Shown: positions 1-6,492, numbered from the stretch's first letter. The stretch: 15,215 nucleotides of DNA from JACDDK01 sp038198445 (GCA_038198445.1 JBBPZZ010000188.1:1-15215); one strand, 5' to 3'. A program made the numbers and translations. The notes: generated by a model from the sequence alone, not told the origin.

Positions 1-37
1 CGCACAAGTAGTAGGTGGTGACTATGGTATCTTCCAT
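1..37 (-). CDS. N-terminal fragment of a possible transposase (runs off left edge)
   Basis: An ATG at 37 reads leftwards off the window as MEDTIVTTYYLC. A clear Shine-Dalgarno (GGGAGG) lies 5 nt upstream, so this is a well-formed start. The short N-terminus resembles, from memory, DDE transposases usually filed under IS982 that begin M-x-D-x-I-x-x-x-Y-x-L-C. Twelve residues are too few to prove the family. The region is less GC-rich than the neighbouring housekeeping genes, which fits a mobile element. It could equally be another small gene. Confidence 0.35.
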   Translation of the reverse strand, partial: MEDTIVTTYYLC

Positions 38-117
38 TGTTGTCCTCCCTGTTTGAGAAGGTTGGTGGCCTTCAGATCGGGAGGATATTGTTTACCAGCA
101 TAGGGGGCAACTTGGGT
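1..117 (-). mobile_element. Putative terminal part of an insertion sequence
   Basis: The stretch from about 117 leftwards holds an untranslated leader of about 80 nt and then the transposase-like start at 37. The minus-strand sequence beginning ACCCAAGTTGCC at 117 would be a reasonable terminal inverted repeat, because it starts with AC and lies the usual short distance from the ORF. The other end is outside the window, so neither the inverted repeat nor a target duplication can be verified. Confidence 0.25.
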
Positions 118-245
118 TAGAGCATTTCTCGAAACAACTGATCTGTCGCTTCGTTGAGCCTCATGAACCCGGCACTGGGCTGCCGATACAGGACACGGAA
201 TCGCTCAGCTTCTCTGACGTTCAGTTCTTCTGCAAATTGCTGTAA
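117..245 (-). pseudogene. Orphan open frame between the EamA stop and the putative IS end
   Basis: A minus-strand frame of about 42 codons reads LQQFAEELNVREAERF and ends ...FREML before TAA at 119-117. It has protein-like composition, with charged amphipathic stretches, but no credible start codon or ribosome site. The frame continues open upstream into the 3' end of the EamA gene in another phase. Its stop coincides with the inferred IS terminus. It may be the tail of a gene cut by the insertion, or chance. Third-position GC (about 58% by eye) is lower than in the surrounding genes. No family was recognised. Confidence 0.2.
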
Positions 246-246
246 A

Positions 247-1137
247 CTACCTGCGGCGGGCCAGGTAGACGCCGCAGAGGATCACCGCCGCGCCCGCCGC
301 CTGCTGCCAGCCAAAGCTCTCGCCGAGGAGGACTATTCCGGCTGTTACGCCGGTTACCGCGACGAGGTACTGGTAGATGAGCACGCGGTTTGCCCCGATC
401 TTGGAGACGCCGCGCTGCCAGCCTGCGAACCCGAACGCCGAGGAAAGCAGCGTGGAGTATGCGGCGGCGAACCAGACGGAGCCGTTCAGCGCGCCGATGT
501 GAAGTCCGCCGGGACCGAAGAGGGCGAGCGGAAACGCGGCGAGGCCGCCCAGGATCATGGGATAGGTTGCCACGGCGAGCGGCGAGTAGCGCCTGAGCAA
601 ACCGAGCGAGAGTACAGTATAGGAGCCCCAGAACATGGCGGCGCAAAGGATCAGGAAATCACCGAGGAGGCTGGTGCCGCCGAGGTCCAGGCCACCGTAC
701 ACTATGGCCCCCACCCCGGCGAGGCACAGCGCGACGCCGAGGACACCTGTAAGACGCGGCTTCTCGAACCCGAGCGTGAACCCCAGCAACATCCCCCATA
801 CCGGCGCGGTCGAGTAGATGAGGGCCGTATTCGCCGCCGTGGTTAGGCTCACCCCGATGGTAAACACGGACTGGGTGAGTGTTACGCCGATTATCCCGAG
901 CCCGAGGATGGGCAAGAAGTCACCCCGCTTGAGACGGCTTCCGGGCTCGGTGAAGCGCAGGAATAGCCAGAGCACGACCCCGGCGAGGGTGAAGCGCGAA
1001 GCGGCGAAGAGCAGCGGTGGTACGTGACTGACCACGAGCTTCACCGCAACGAAGTTGGTCCCGAAGAAGAAGACCGTGAGGAGCAGCGAGACCTCGACCC
1101 AGGCCGAGGCTCGCCGCCGCTCTTCTCTGACAGTCAC
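247..1137 (-). CDS. EamA/DMT-family membrane transporter
   Basis: This is a drug/metabolite transporter superfamily protein of 296 residues, the usual length for two tandem EamA units of five helices each. The first helix (about residues 16-36) contains the FFFGTNFVAVK segment typical of the family. A second repeat begins near residue 160 with the FWGSYTV segment. Family members sit in the cytoplasmic membrane and export amino acids, nucleosides or other small metabolites; the substrate cannot be read from the sequence. The start is GTG at 1137 with no strong ribosome site, 12 nt after the stop of the M42 peptidase gene, so translation is probably coupled and the two genes co-transcribed. The C-terminus is an Arg-rich tail. 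It is the last gene before the putative insertion sequence. Confidence 0.85.
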   Translation of the reverse strand: MTVREERRRASAWVEVSLLLTVFFFGTNFVAVKLVVSHVPPLLFAASRFTLAGVVLWLFLRFTEPGSRLKRGDFLPILGLGIIGVTLTQSVFTIGVSLTTAANTALIYSTAPVWGMLLGFTLGFEKPRLTGVLGVALCLAGVGAIVYGGLDLGGTSLLGDFLILCAAMFWGSYTVLSLGLLRRYSPLAVATYPMILGGLAAFPLALFGPGGLHIGALNGSVWFAAAYSTLLSSAFGFAGWQRGVSKIGANRVLIYQYLVAVTGVTAGIVLLGESFGWQQAAGAAVILCGVYLARRR

Positions 1138-1149
1138 CGAAAGCTCGGG

Positions 1150-2208
1150 CTAACGGACGAAGTCCGCTTTTTCGCCGAGCCCCTTCAGGTAAGCGGCGAT
1201 GAGGCGGGCGCAGTTCTCAACGTCTTCGAGGTCTACGATCTCATTCGGCGAGTGCATGTAGCGGTTGGGACACGACACGACGCTGGTCGCGATACCGGCC
1301 CGCGTGAACTGTATGGCGTCCGCGTCCGTGCCGGTCGAACGTGAATCAGCCTCCAGACTGTAGGAGATGTTCTCGGACTCGGCGGCGGCTATTAATCCCT
1401 CGGAGACGATGGGCGACATGTTCGAGGCCCGCTTTATGACAGGGCCGGAGCCGAGGGCGTGGTCGCCATTCTCGTTCTTGGAGACGCCGGGGGTGTCGGT
1501 GGCGTGGGTTACGTCCACGGCGATCGCCGCGTCCGGGTCCAGGCCGTAGGCGGCGCCGCGCGCTCCGTACAGACCGATCTCCTCCTGCACGCACGCGACC
1601 GCCACGACTTCCGCCGCGATGCTCTCTTCCTCGGACAGTAACCTCAGGGCTTCGAGCACGACGAACGCGCCCATTCGGTTGTCCACGGAGCGTGATGCGA
1701 TGCGGCCGTTAGGAAGCTCGGCGAGGTCCTGGTCCACCACGCCAACGTCTCCGACGCGAACCATACCCCTCGCCTCATCGCCGTCCTTCGCGCCGATGTC
1801 GATCCAGAGGCTCTTGACGTCGGAGACTTTCTTGCGCTCTTCGGCTTCCATCACGTGGATGGCCTTCTTGCCGATAACTCCTATGACCTCGCCGTTCTGA
1901 GCCTGGAGCCGTATCCTCTGACCCACCAGCACTTGCGGGTCCCAGCCACCGACGCCCGTGAAGCGCAAGAGACCCGCGTCGTCGATGTGTGTAACCATCA
2001 CCCCGATCTCGTCGATGTGTCCCGCGAGCATAACTTTCGGCGAGCCGCCCGCGTTCAGCGTGGCGAAGGAGTTGCCCATCCGGTCGCCGCGGACCTCTGC
2101 GAACTTCCCGGCCTCCTCGCGCCAGATTTTCGCCGCTTCGTCTTCATAACCGCTCGGTCCCGGCGTGGACAGCAAGGTTTTCAGGAAATCGTAAGACTCG
2201 TCTCTCAT
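1150..2208 (-). CDS. M42-family metallo-aminopeptidase
   Basis: This is a cytoplasmic co-catalytic metallopeptidase of 352 residues, normal for family M42 (glutamyl/deblocking aminopeptidases, older name endoglucanase-like FrvX/CelM). The expected metal ligands are visible: H64 and D66 in AGHIDEIG, D176 in SVDNRMG, the catalytic pair E209-E210 in VQEEIG, D232 in AVDVTHA and H319 in YMHSPNE. The family removes N-terminal residues from short peptides as large tetrahedral oligomers; the residue preference cannot be predicted. The start is ATG at 2208, with AAAGGG 4 nt upstream. EamA follows 12 nt downstream, so an aminopeptidase plus exporter unit is likely. Confidence 0.92.
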   Translation of the reverse strand: MRDESYDFLKTLLSTPGPSGYEDEAAKIWREEAGKFAEVRGDRMGNSFATLNAGGSPKVMLAGHIDEIGVMVTHIDDAGLLRFTGVGGWDPQVLVGQRIRLQAQNGEVIGVIGKKAIHVMEAEERKKVSDVKSLWIDIGAKDGDEARGMVRVGDVGVVDQDLAELPNGRIASRSVDNRMGAFVVLEALRLLSEEESIAAEVVAVACVQEEIGLYGARGAAYGLDPDAAIAVDVTHATDTPGVSKNENGDHALGSGPVIKRASNMSPIVSEGLIAAAESENISYSLEADSRSTGTDADAIQFTRAGIATSVVSCPNRYMHSPNEIVDLEDVENCARLIAAYLKGLGEKADFVR

Positions 2209-2263
2209 ATAGCCCTTTCTAAATAATGAAGACTCTAAAATCCGCGCCGAAAACGCGCAATCG

Positions 2264-2962
2264 TTAACAGGTTACCCGAAGTTGGAGGACGTTGCTCTCG
2301 ATGCGCCGCCTGTCTTTTCCGACCACCTGATAAGGAACGGAGATGTCGAAGGGCGCGGAGAATGGGTTGGGCTCCAGACGTAGAGTGCGCCCGTCCTCCC
2401 AGACAGGTTCGAATTTCTTGCCTTCCAGTTCGAAGCCCCCAGGATACGGCGGCGGGTAGCCCGACCCGCCCTGCTCGTTGAGACACACGAATAGAGAGAG
2501 CCCGTCACAGAGCTTTAGAAACCGCAGGTTATAGTCGAGGTTTTCGAGGTCCTCCTCAAGCAACCCGGCCCGGAGCCTCTCCTGGCGTCGGGCCTCGGTC
2601 TCCACGAACCGCATCTCCGTCTCGCCGCCGCCGAAATCGCGCATGAGCGTCGCATAGTGCATGCTGCAAAGATATGCAGCGTAGGGGTCCCTCTCCTCGA
2701 TCCAGTCGATCCCCTCTTCGTAAGCCCGGACCTTTAGCTCCGCTGGATAATCCAGAAATGAGTAGGGACGGTCCTCATCTTCGTTCCAGCTTATGGAGGA
2801 ATCCGGCCCCCGCCAGGCCACGTCGTGATGGGCTATGGCGTACAGGGTAGAGTCGAGCGGCCGCGGCCTCCGCGACCAATGTTCCGCGAACTCCCCGGAA
2901 ACCAGTGCATGGTCGTGCTGCTTGAAGAGCAAATATGAACCGTTTTTCTCACGAACGATCAC
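2264..2962 (-). CDS. DUF3891 family protein
   Basis: This is a 232-residue protein whose N-terminus (MIVREKNGSYLLFKQHDHA) matches the DUF3891 pattern. Conserved polar residues include H16-D17-H18, the H45-H46-D47 triplet in AIAHHDVAW, H102 in CSMHYATL and D153 in LCDGLSLF. This H...HHD...H...D layout resembles metal-binding HD-type phosphohydrolases, but that reading is my inference, since the family has no established reaction. There is no signal peptide or membrane segment. The start is GTG at 2962, chosen because the family begins right there; no good ribosome site is visible. The gene begins 25 nt after the stop of the two-TM protein gene, which suggests the same transcript. Confidence 0.8.
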   Translation of the reverse strand: MIVREKNGSYLLFKQHDHALVSGEFAEHWSRRPRPLDSTLYAIAHHDVAWRGPDSSISWNEDEDRPYSFLDYPAELKVRAYEEGIDWIEERDPYAAYLCSMHYATLMRDFGGGETEMRFVETEARRQERLRAGLLEEDLENLDYNLRFLKLCDGLSLFVCLNEQGGSGYPPPYPGGFELEGKKFEPVWEDGRTLRLEPNPFSAPFDISVPYQVVGKDRRRIESNVLQLRVTC

Positions 2963-2987
2963 GCCTAGAGCTTATCAGGCCGGGCGC

Positions 2988-3533
2988 CTACTCAACCACC
3001 GGACGACGGTCGATGGCGAGCGGGGACAAGAGGTCCTCATCTTCGAGAAAAATATCCTGCGCCTCTTCAAGCAATTCTTCGGGAACGGTAGCGAGCACGA
3101 GCGCGAAACCGGATGCGAAGGTCCACGTCCACTCTTCGGCTAGTTCGTCCGGCAGCGCCATGCGGAGGAGTTTCTTCTTTAGTTGCGGGCTTCGGTGGTA
3201 GAGGACGAGTCCGATAATAGCAGCCAGGGTCATGATGGCCTGAACCGAGATCCCGGTCGGGAGATGCACGGCCCCCATCAAGACGCTCACGGCCGTAACC
3301 CCGAGGTAGGTGCTCGCGAACTCGAACCACTGCATCCGCGTTAGTGAGGACTCGACCTTTTGCGCGCGGGCCTCCGGCACGATGGCCCTGACGAGCGATG
3401 CGTCCCGCCGCCGCGAGAGCACTATGAGAGAATCGGCGGCGACGCCAAGCGCCTCCAACCGCCCATCGAGCGCCTTGAGAGAGCCGGCGTCACGGGCGAC
3501 GGCCCCTACCGTGTAATAGCGTCTGATGCTCAT
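2988..3533 (-). CDS. Unknown two-TM membrane protein
   Basis: I do not recognise this 181-residue protein. The first 70 residues look like a small alpha/beta domain (a strand in RRYYTVGAVA, a helix around SLKALDGRLEALG, a strand in ADSLIVLSRR). This resembles the sensor-like N-terminal part of proteins in which a short alpha/beta module precedes a helical hairpin. Two membrane helices follow at about 72-91 and 94-113, then a basic stretch (PQLKKKLLRM) and an acidic C-terminal region rich in Glu and Asp (about 127-181). Basic residues after the second helix suggest both ends are cytoplasmic. The start is ATG at 3533 with a weak ribosome site. The gene lies 44 nt downstream of the PAP2 gene and 25 nt upstream of the DUF3891 gene. 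Confidence 0.7.
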   Translation of the reverse strand: MSIRRYYTVGAVARDAGSLKALDGRLEALGVAADSLIVLSRRRDASLVRAIVPEARAQKVESSLTRMQWFEFASTYLGVTAVSVLMGAVHLPTGISVQAIMTLAAIIGLVLYHRSPQLKKKLLRMALPDELAEEWTWTFASGFALVLATVPEELLEEAQDIFLEDEDLLSPLAIDRRPVVE

Positions 3534-3577
3534 GCGGCTTTTCTACCGCATCCGGCGTAGTAGGCCGGTAAGCGTCT

Positions 3578-4114
3578 TCACGCCAGGGCGGCCCCCACGG
3601 CCAGGACTACCACCGTAGCGGTAGCGACGCCCGTGACCATGCCGGCGAACACGTCGAACGGGTAGTGAACGCCGAGGTAGATGCGGGAGAGTGCGACCAG
3701 CAGACCGGCGAGCAGGAGCGCGGGGGCGAACACCGGGTAGATAATCGACAAAGAAAGGGCTCCGGCGGCGGCGGTCGCGGAGTGGCCGGAGGGGAAGGAA
3801 CTCGACGAGGGCGTCTTTATGAGCGGCGCAATCTCCGTGTCGGAGATATAGGGCCGGGCGCGGTTGAAGAGATACTTGGTTCCCTCGGCGATGGTCCAGG
3901 CGGCGGCTACGGAGATCCAGGGTATCAGGAGGTTGGGGAGTCCGGAGCCGGTCGCCAGGAACGCGGCCCCGGCGATAAATCCCCACAGGGCTCCCGCGCT
4001 GCCGGCGATCGTAAAGGCGCGCATGATGGCCGTCAGAGGTTCCCACTTGAGACGGAAGACCGCCAGGAACAGCGTCCGGTCGAGGTCTCTTATCTTTAAT
4101 ATGAGGTTCTTCAA
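3578..4114 (-). CDS. PAP2-superfamily membrane phosphatase
   Basis: This is an integral membrane phosphatase of 178 residues that probably dephosphorylates a lipid phosphate or polyprenyl pyrophosphate at the membrane face. All three signature motifs are intact: K80-x6-R87-P88, P108-S-G-H111 (catalytic acid His) and S143-R144-x5-H150-x3-D154 (nucleophile His with its Asp). Hydrophobic segments at about 40-57, 62-76, 116-142 and 156-177 give the usual helical bundle. The start is TTG at 4114, supported by GGAG 8 nt upstream; no ATG is better placed. Substrate choice (undecaprenyl-PP, phosphatidate or PG-phosphate) cannot be read from the sequence. Confidence 0.9.
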   Translation of the reverse strand: MKNLILKIRDLDRTLFLAVFRLKWEPLTAIMRAFTIAGSAGALWGFIAGAAFLATGSGLPNLLIPWISVAAAWTIAEGTKYLFNRARPYISDTEIAPLIKTPSSSSFPSGHSATAAAGALSLSIIYPVFAPALLLAGLLVALSRIYLGVHYPFDVFAGMVTGVATATVVVLAVGAALA

Positions 4115-4153
4115 TTTATCCGCTCCGGTGGAAAGGACCCAGGCTCGCTGGAT

Positions 4154-4182
4154 ATTCTAACGGACAGCGGCCCGAAAGCTAA
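4154..4182 (-). promoter_or_regulatory. Candidate promoter for the PAP2 operon
   Basis: Minus strand: a TAGAAT -10 box (4159-4154), 17 nt from a poor -35 (TTAGCT, 4182-4177). It lies 40 nt upstream of the TTG start. The -10 matches five of six consensus positions; the -35 is weak. Confidence 0.3.
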
Positions 4183-4203
4183 CAGCCCGAAGCCGCGACT
4201 TCG

Positions 4204-4995
4204 TTACCCGCCCTCGGCGACTTTTTCCTTGATCGGCTTTGCCTTGGAGCCGATCACCTGCCCGAAGTTGAGCAACGTGACGAGCACGATCCCACCTGCT
4301 ACATTGCCTATTGTAGTCGGGACCAGAAACCCGGTGAGGTATTCCAGGGCGGGCGTCTTGCCGGCGAAGACGCTCATCAGGACCTCGGTGGAGCCCGCTA
4401 TGCAGTGCGGCAGACCGGCGGCGGGGATGAGGAACGCCAGCACGTAGATAAAGAACGCCTGGGAGATGGTATCGCGGGAAGCCGCAACGAGCCAGGCCAT
4501 GAGGGCCACGAGCCAGCCGCCGAAAACCCCCTTGACGATTACCAACCAGAACCCGTAATCCAGCTTGTGGGCGGCCTCCGAGAACACGACGCTGAACGCG
4601 GAAGGCTCCAGGACTTTCCCGTAGACCATGGCGGCGGAGAAAGCCGCTGCGCCCAGGACGTTGAAGACAAAGATCACAGCCCACAGCCGCAGCATGTTCG
4701 GCAGGCGGCTCCGCTGGGCAAGCACCACGGTCACCGGGGTAACCGTGTTCTCGGTAAAGAGCTGCGCCCTCCCGAGGATGACGATCAGGAACCCTATCGG
4801 GTAGACCGCGAGGGCCGCGAGCCCGACCTTGCCGGTAAGCGCCGCCACAACCGCGAGAGCGACGGTCCCGAACGAAATATTGAGCCCGGCCGCGAAGCCG
4901 CTGAAGGCAAGGCCCGCGTTGGCCCGCTCCAGCTCTTTCTGGCCGTCCTCGACGACGGCCTCCAGTATCTCACCCGCTGTCTTCGAAGTAGCCAC
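4204..4995 (-). CDS. Formate/nitrite transporter (FNT) family channel, YfdC-like
   Basis: This is a six-helix pentameric channel of 263 residues that passes small monovalent anions or their acids (formate, nitrite, hydrosulfide in characterised members). The N-terminal amphipathic helix (about 5-25) precedes the first pore segment LAFSGFAAGLNISFG. The first half-helix motif is GRAQLFTENTVTPV (75-88), with LFTEN where classical FocA/NirC have LFTGN. The central histidine is kept (H197) in GLPHCIAGS, whose context differs from the classical E-H-x-x-A-N. These variants fit the YfdC-like branch, whose substrate is unknown to me. The start is GTG at 4995. It has no ribosome site but fits the family N-terminus. 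A -10-like box lies directly in front of the start. Confidence 0.88.
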   Translation of the reverse strand: MATSKTAGEILEAVVEDGQKELERANAGLAFSGFAAGLNISFGTVALAVVAALTGKVGLAALAVYPIGFLIVILGRAQLFTENTVTPVTVVLAQRSRLPNMLRLWAVIFVFNVLGAAAFSAAMVYGKVLEPSAFSVVFSEAAHKLDYGFWLVIVKGVFGGWLVALMAWLVAASRDTISQAFFIYVLAFLIPAAGLPHCIAGSTEVLMSVFAGKTPALEYLTGFLVPTTIGNVAGGIVLVTLLNFGQVIGSKAKPIKEKVAEGG

Positions 4996-5003
4996 AAGGC
5001 GGG

Positions 5004-5009
5004 ATACTA
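5004..5009 (-). promoter_or_regulatory. Possible -10 box placing the FNT gene on a leaderless transcript
   Basis: TAGTAT on the minus strand ends 8 nt before the GTG start at 4995. No ribosome site is present, so transcription could begin at the start codon itself. No convincing -35 box is seen, so this is weak. Confidence 0.25.
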
Positions 5010-5020
5010 CTACAAACCGG

Positions 5021-5041
5021 ATGCCGTTAGATGAATGGCAT
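5021..5041. repeat. Short inverted repeat in the divergent intergenic region
   Basis: ATGCC (5021-5025) and GGCAT (5037-5041) are separated by 11 nt, in the 133-bp gap between the divergent FNT gene and the small plus-strand gene. The 16-bp half-site spacing would suit a dimeric regulator upstream of the possible FNT -10 box. Five-bp arms can also arise by chance. Confidence 0.25.
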
Positions 5042-5076
5042 TACACCCTCCGGTCTTCGCGGCCTGATTTCTAAAG

Positions 5077-5082
5077 TAGAAT
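5077..5082 (+). promoter_or_regulatory. Candidate -10 box for the small gene at 5129
   Basis: TAGAAT matches five of six consensus positions and lies 46 nt before the ATG. No good -35 was found at 16-18 nt spacing. Confidence 0.25.
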
Positions 5083-5128
5083 AGGGCAAGCGTTTGACGA
5101 GAACATTTCAGAGTGAGGAGAGTGCGCG

Positions 5129-5395
5129 ATGGATAATAAGCTGATCCAGAAAGCCGTTGATGAGGCGAAGAGTGAGAAGGCGAACCTAGTCATCTGGGAC
5201 CGCAGGGACACCTTCACCATCGAGTCGGACGACGTGGAGAAGATCGAGCTGGGCGACGGCCACCTGCGGGTAACGATGGAGGACGGCAAGGCGACCGTCT
5301 ATGTAGAACTAGACTCTATCTACAAGCTCGTCGTGGAGAAGGAGCGTAAGTCCAAGTCCGGAATTCGCGCCGGTTTCGGGGCCACCGGGAGCTAA
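5129..5395 (+). CDS. Small conserved-looking protein of unknown function
   Basis: I do not recognise this 88-residue soluble protein. A well-placed ribosome site (GAGGAG, 8 nt upstream) supports the ATG at 5129. The sequence starts with an N-terminal amphipathic helix (about 4-17). It continues with a run of short beta strands (NLVIWDRR, TFTIES, KIELGD, LRVTME, ATVYVELDSIYKLVVEK) and ends in a flexible Lys/Ser/Gly tail. A helix followed by about five strands is the outline of an Sm/Hfq-like or SH3-like small barrel, but I see no family signature, so that is only a fold guess. It is the only plus-strand gene in the left half. Its TAA interlocks with the stop of rpiA on the other strand. Confidence 0.75.
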   Translation: MDNKLIQKAVDEAKSEKANLVIWDRRDTFTIESDDVEKIELGDGHLRVTMEDGKATVYVELDSIYKLVVEKERKSKSGIRAGFGATGS

Positions 5396-6093
5396 CCACC
5401 CTCGATAAACTCCACCCCGCCTTCGCGGGCGACGACCGCCGCGCGGACGATCCCGACGAACAGGCCGCACTCCAGCGCGCCGGGAATGCGCTTTATTTCG
5501 GCTTCGAGCGCGGCTGGGTCCGGGATGGAGGGGAAGAGACAATCCACCGTGTAGTGTCCGCCATCCGTGACGAACGGGCTCTCCGGGTCCGAGGCGTCCA
5601 TCCTGAGCTTCGGCTCGCAGCCTAAAGAGGCGAGCGATTCCATGGTGGCCTCGTAGCCGAAGGGTTCGGTCTCGACCGGAAGCGGCCCCTGGCCCAAAGA
5701 GTCAACCATCTTGGATGCGTCGGCGATGATGATCAGGCCGCCCTCGCCGGAGGCGGCGACGATCTTCTCCCGGAGGAGGGCGCCGCCCCATCCTTTCATG
5801 ACCGAGAGGTCGGGGGCCACCTCGTCCGCCCCATCTATCGTGAGATACGGCCTCGCCTCAGCGAGCGAGTCCAGCGGCACCCCGACCTCCCGCGCAAGCG
5901 TCGAGGTGCGGTCGGAGGTCGGTATCCCCCGCACGTCGCGCAGCTCCCCACTACCCAGAAGCTCCCCAAGCCTTCGCACCGCGAAAGCGGCGGTCGAACC
6001 CGTGCCGAGACCTACGGTCATGCCACTCGTTACGTACCGGTCAACCGCTCCGTAGGCAACGTCTCGCTTTAAACTCTCGTTGTCGTTCGGCAC
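5392..6093 (-). CDS. rpiA: Ribose-5-phosphate isomerase A
   Basis: This cytoplasmic enzyme interconverts ribose 5-phosphate and ribulose 5-phosphate in the pentose phosphate pathway. With the GTG start at 6093 it has 233 residues, the usual RpiA size. It carries the phosphate loop GLGTGSTA (28-35), the active-site DGADEV (D87, D90) and K100-GWGGALLREK with E109. These match E. coli D81, D84, K94 and E103 with a constant offset of six. The GTG is preferred over a TTG at 6129 because GGAGGG (6102-6097) sits just ahead of it and the TTG lies inside the loop of a terminator hairpin. The TAG stop (5394-5392) shares three bases with the converging gene's TAA. Confidence 0.95.
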   Translation of the reverse strand: MPNDNESLKRDVAYGAVDRYVTSGMTVGLGTGSTAAFAVRRLGELLGSGELRDVRGIPTSDRTSTLAREVGVPLDSLAEARPYLTIDGADEVAPDLSVMKGWGGALLREKIVAASGEGGLIIIADASKMVDSLGQGPLPVETEPFGYEATMESLASLGCEPKLRMDASDPESPFVTDGGHYTVDCLFPSIPDPAALEAEIKRIPGALECGLFVGIVRAAVVAREGGVEFIEGG

Positions 6094-6096
6094 TGT

Positions 6097-6102
6097 CCCT
6101 CC
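6097..6102 (-). promoter_or_regulatory. Ribosome binding site deciding the rpiA start
   Basis: GGAGGG on the minus strand ends 3 nt before the GTG at 6093. It begins right after the U-rich tail of the hairpin at 6112-6139. Confidence 0.7.
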
Positions 6103-6139
6103 AAAAGACGAGAGGCCAGGGCTTCTCAACCCCGGCCTC
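6103..6139 (-). terminator. Rho-independent terminator or attenuator between the cold-shock gene and rpiA
   Basis: On the minus strand a 10-bp stem has arms at 6139-6130 and 6121-6112 (GAGGCCGGGG with CCCTGGCCTC, one G-U pair) and an 8-nt loop. The T-rich tail TCGTCTTTT (6111-6103) follows. This is the strongest intrinsic-terminator shape in the window. It lies about 30 nt after the cold-shock stop and directly abuts the rpiA ribosome site, so rpiA expression must come from read-through or be controlled at this hairpin. Confidence 0.75.
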
Positions 6140-6168
6140 CTGACGACTAACCCATCCGCGCGGCTTTC

Positions 6169-6372
6169 CTAGCCCACTACCTCGACCCTAGAGGCCTGCT
6201 TCCCCTTCTGGCCCTCGATGACGTCGAACTCCACCTCGCTCCCCTCCTCCAACGTCCGGAACCCCTCGCCGGAGATCTCCGAGTAGTGGACGAAAAGGTC
6301 TTCGCCTCCCTCGGCCTCGATGAAACCATAGCCCTTCTCGTTGGAGAACCACTTCACTCTGCCGCGCGCCAC
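6169..6372 (-). CDS. Cold-shock domain protein (CspA family)
   Basis: This is a single OB-fold, single-stranded nucleic acid binding protein of 67 residues, the standard CspA length. It acts as an RNA chaperone in the cytoplasm. Signatures are W8 in VKWFSNEKG, RNP1 KGYGFI (13-18) and RNP2 LFVHYSEI (26-33). The C-terminal strands keep the typical VEFDVIEGQKGKQASRV segment. The start is GTG at 6372, with a GGGAGG ribosome site a few bases upstream. The gene has its own likely promoter at 6492-6464, giving a leader of about 85 nt. It ends before a strong hairpin terminator. Cold induction is possible, but the paralogue type cannot be told from the sequence. Confidence 0.95.
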   Translation of the reverse strand: MARGRVKWFSNEKGYGFIEAEGGEDLFVHYSEISGEGFRTLEEGSEVEFDVIEGQKGKQASRVEVVG

Positions 6373-6463
6373 GTTCCCTCCCGCTCTGCTCTTCCTCCGA
6401 TAGACCGTAGCCGCGAGCCCGGAGTATTTGTCATGCCCGCCGCCACATTAGCTGCAAGGCGGG

Positions 6464-6492
6464 ACTGTATCACCCTGGCGCGCGCGGGGCAA
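6464..6492 (-). promoter_or_regulatory. Probable promoter of the cold-shock gene (extended -10)
   Basis: On the minus strand there is a -35 TTGCCC (6492-6487), a 17-nt spacer and a -10 TACAGT (6469-6464). A TG sits at the extended -10 position directly before it. The predicted transcription start is near 6457, which leaves an untranslated leader of about 85 nt before the GTG at 6372, as is common for cold-shock genes. Confidence 0.45.

Noticed and set aside
154..846. Plus-strand open frame of 230 codons opposite the EamA gene
   Set aside because: The composition is charged and repetitive, with no family features, and the transporter on the other strand is clear.
5416..5429. CCCGC/GCGGG hairpin after the small plus-strand gene
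   Set aside because: It has only 5 bp and no U-rich tail, and it lies inside rpiA coding sequence where GC-rich stems are expected. It is mentioned as a candidate only in the overlap finding.
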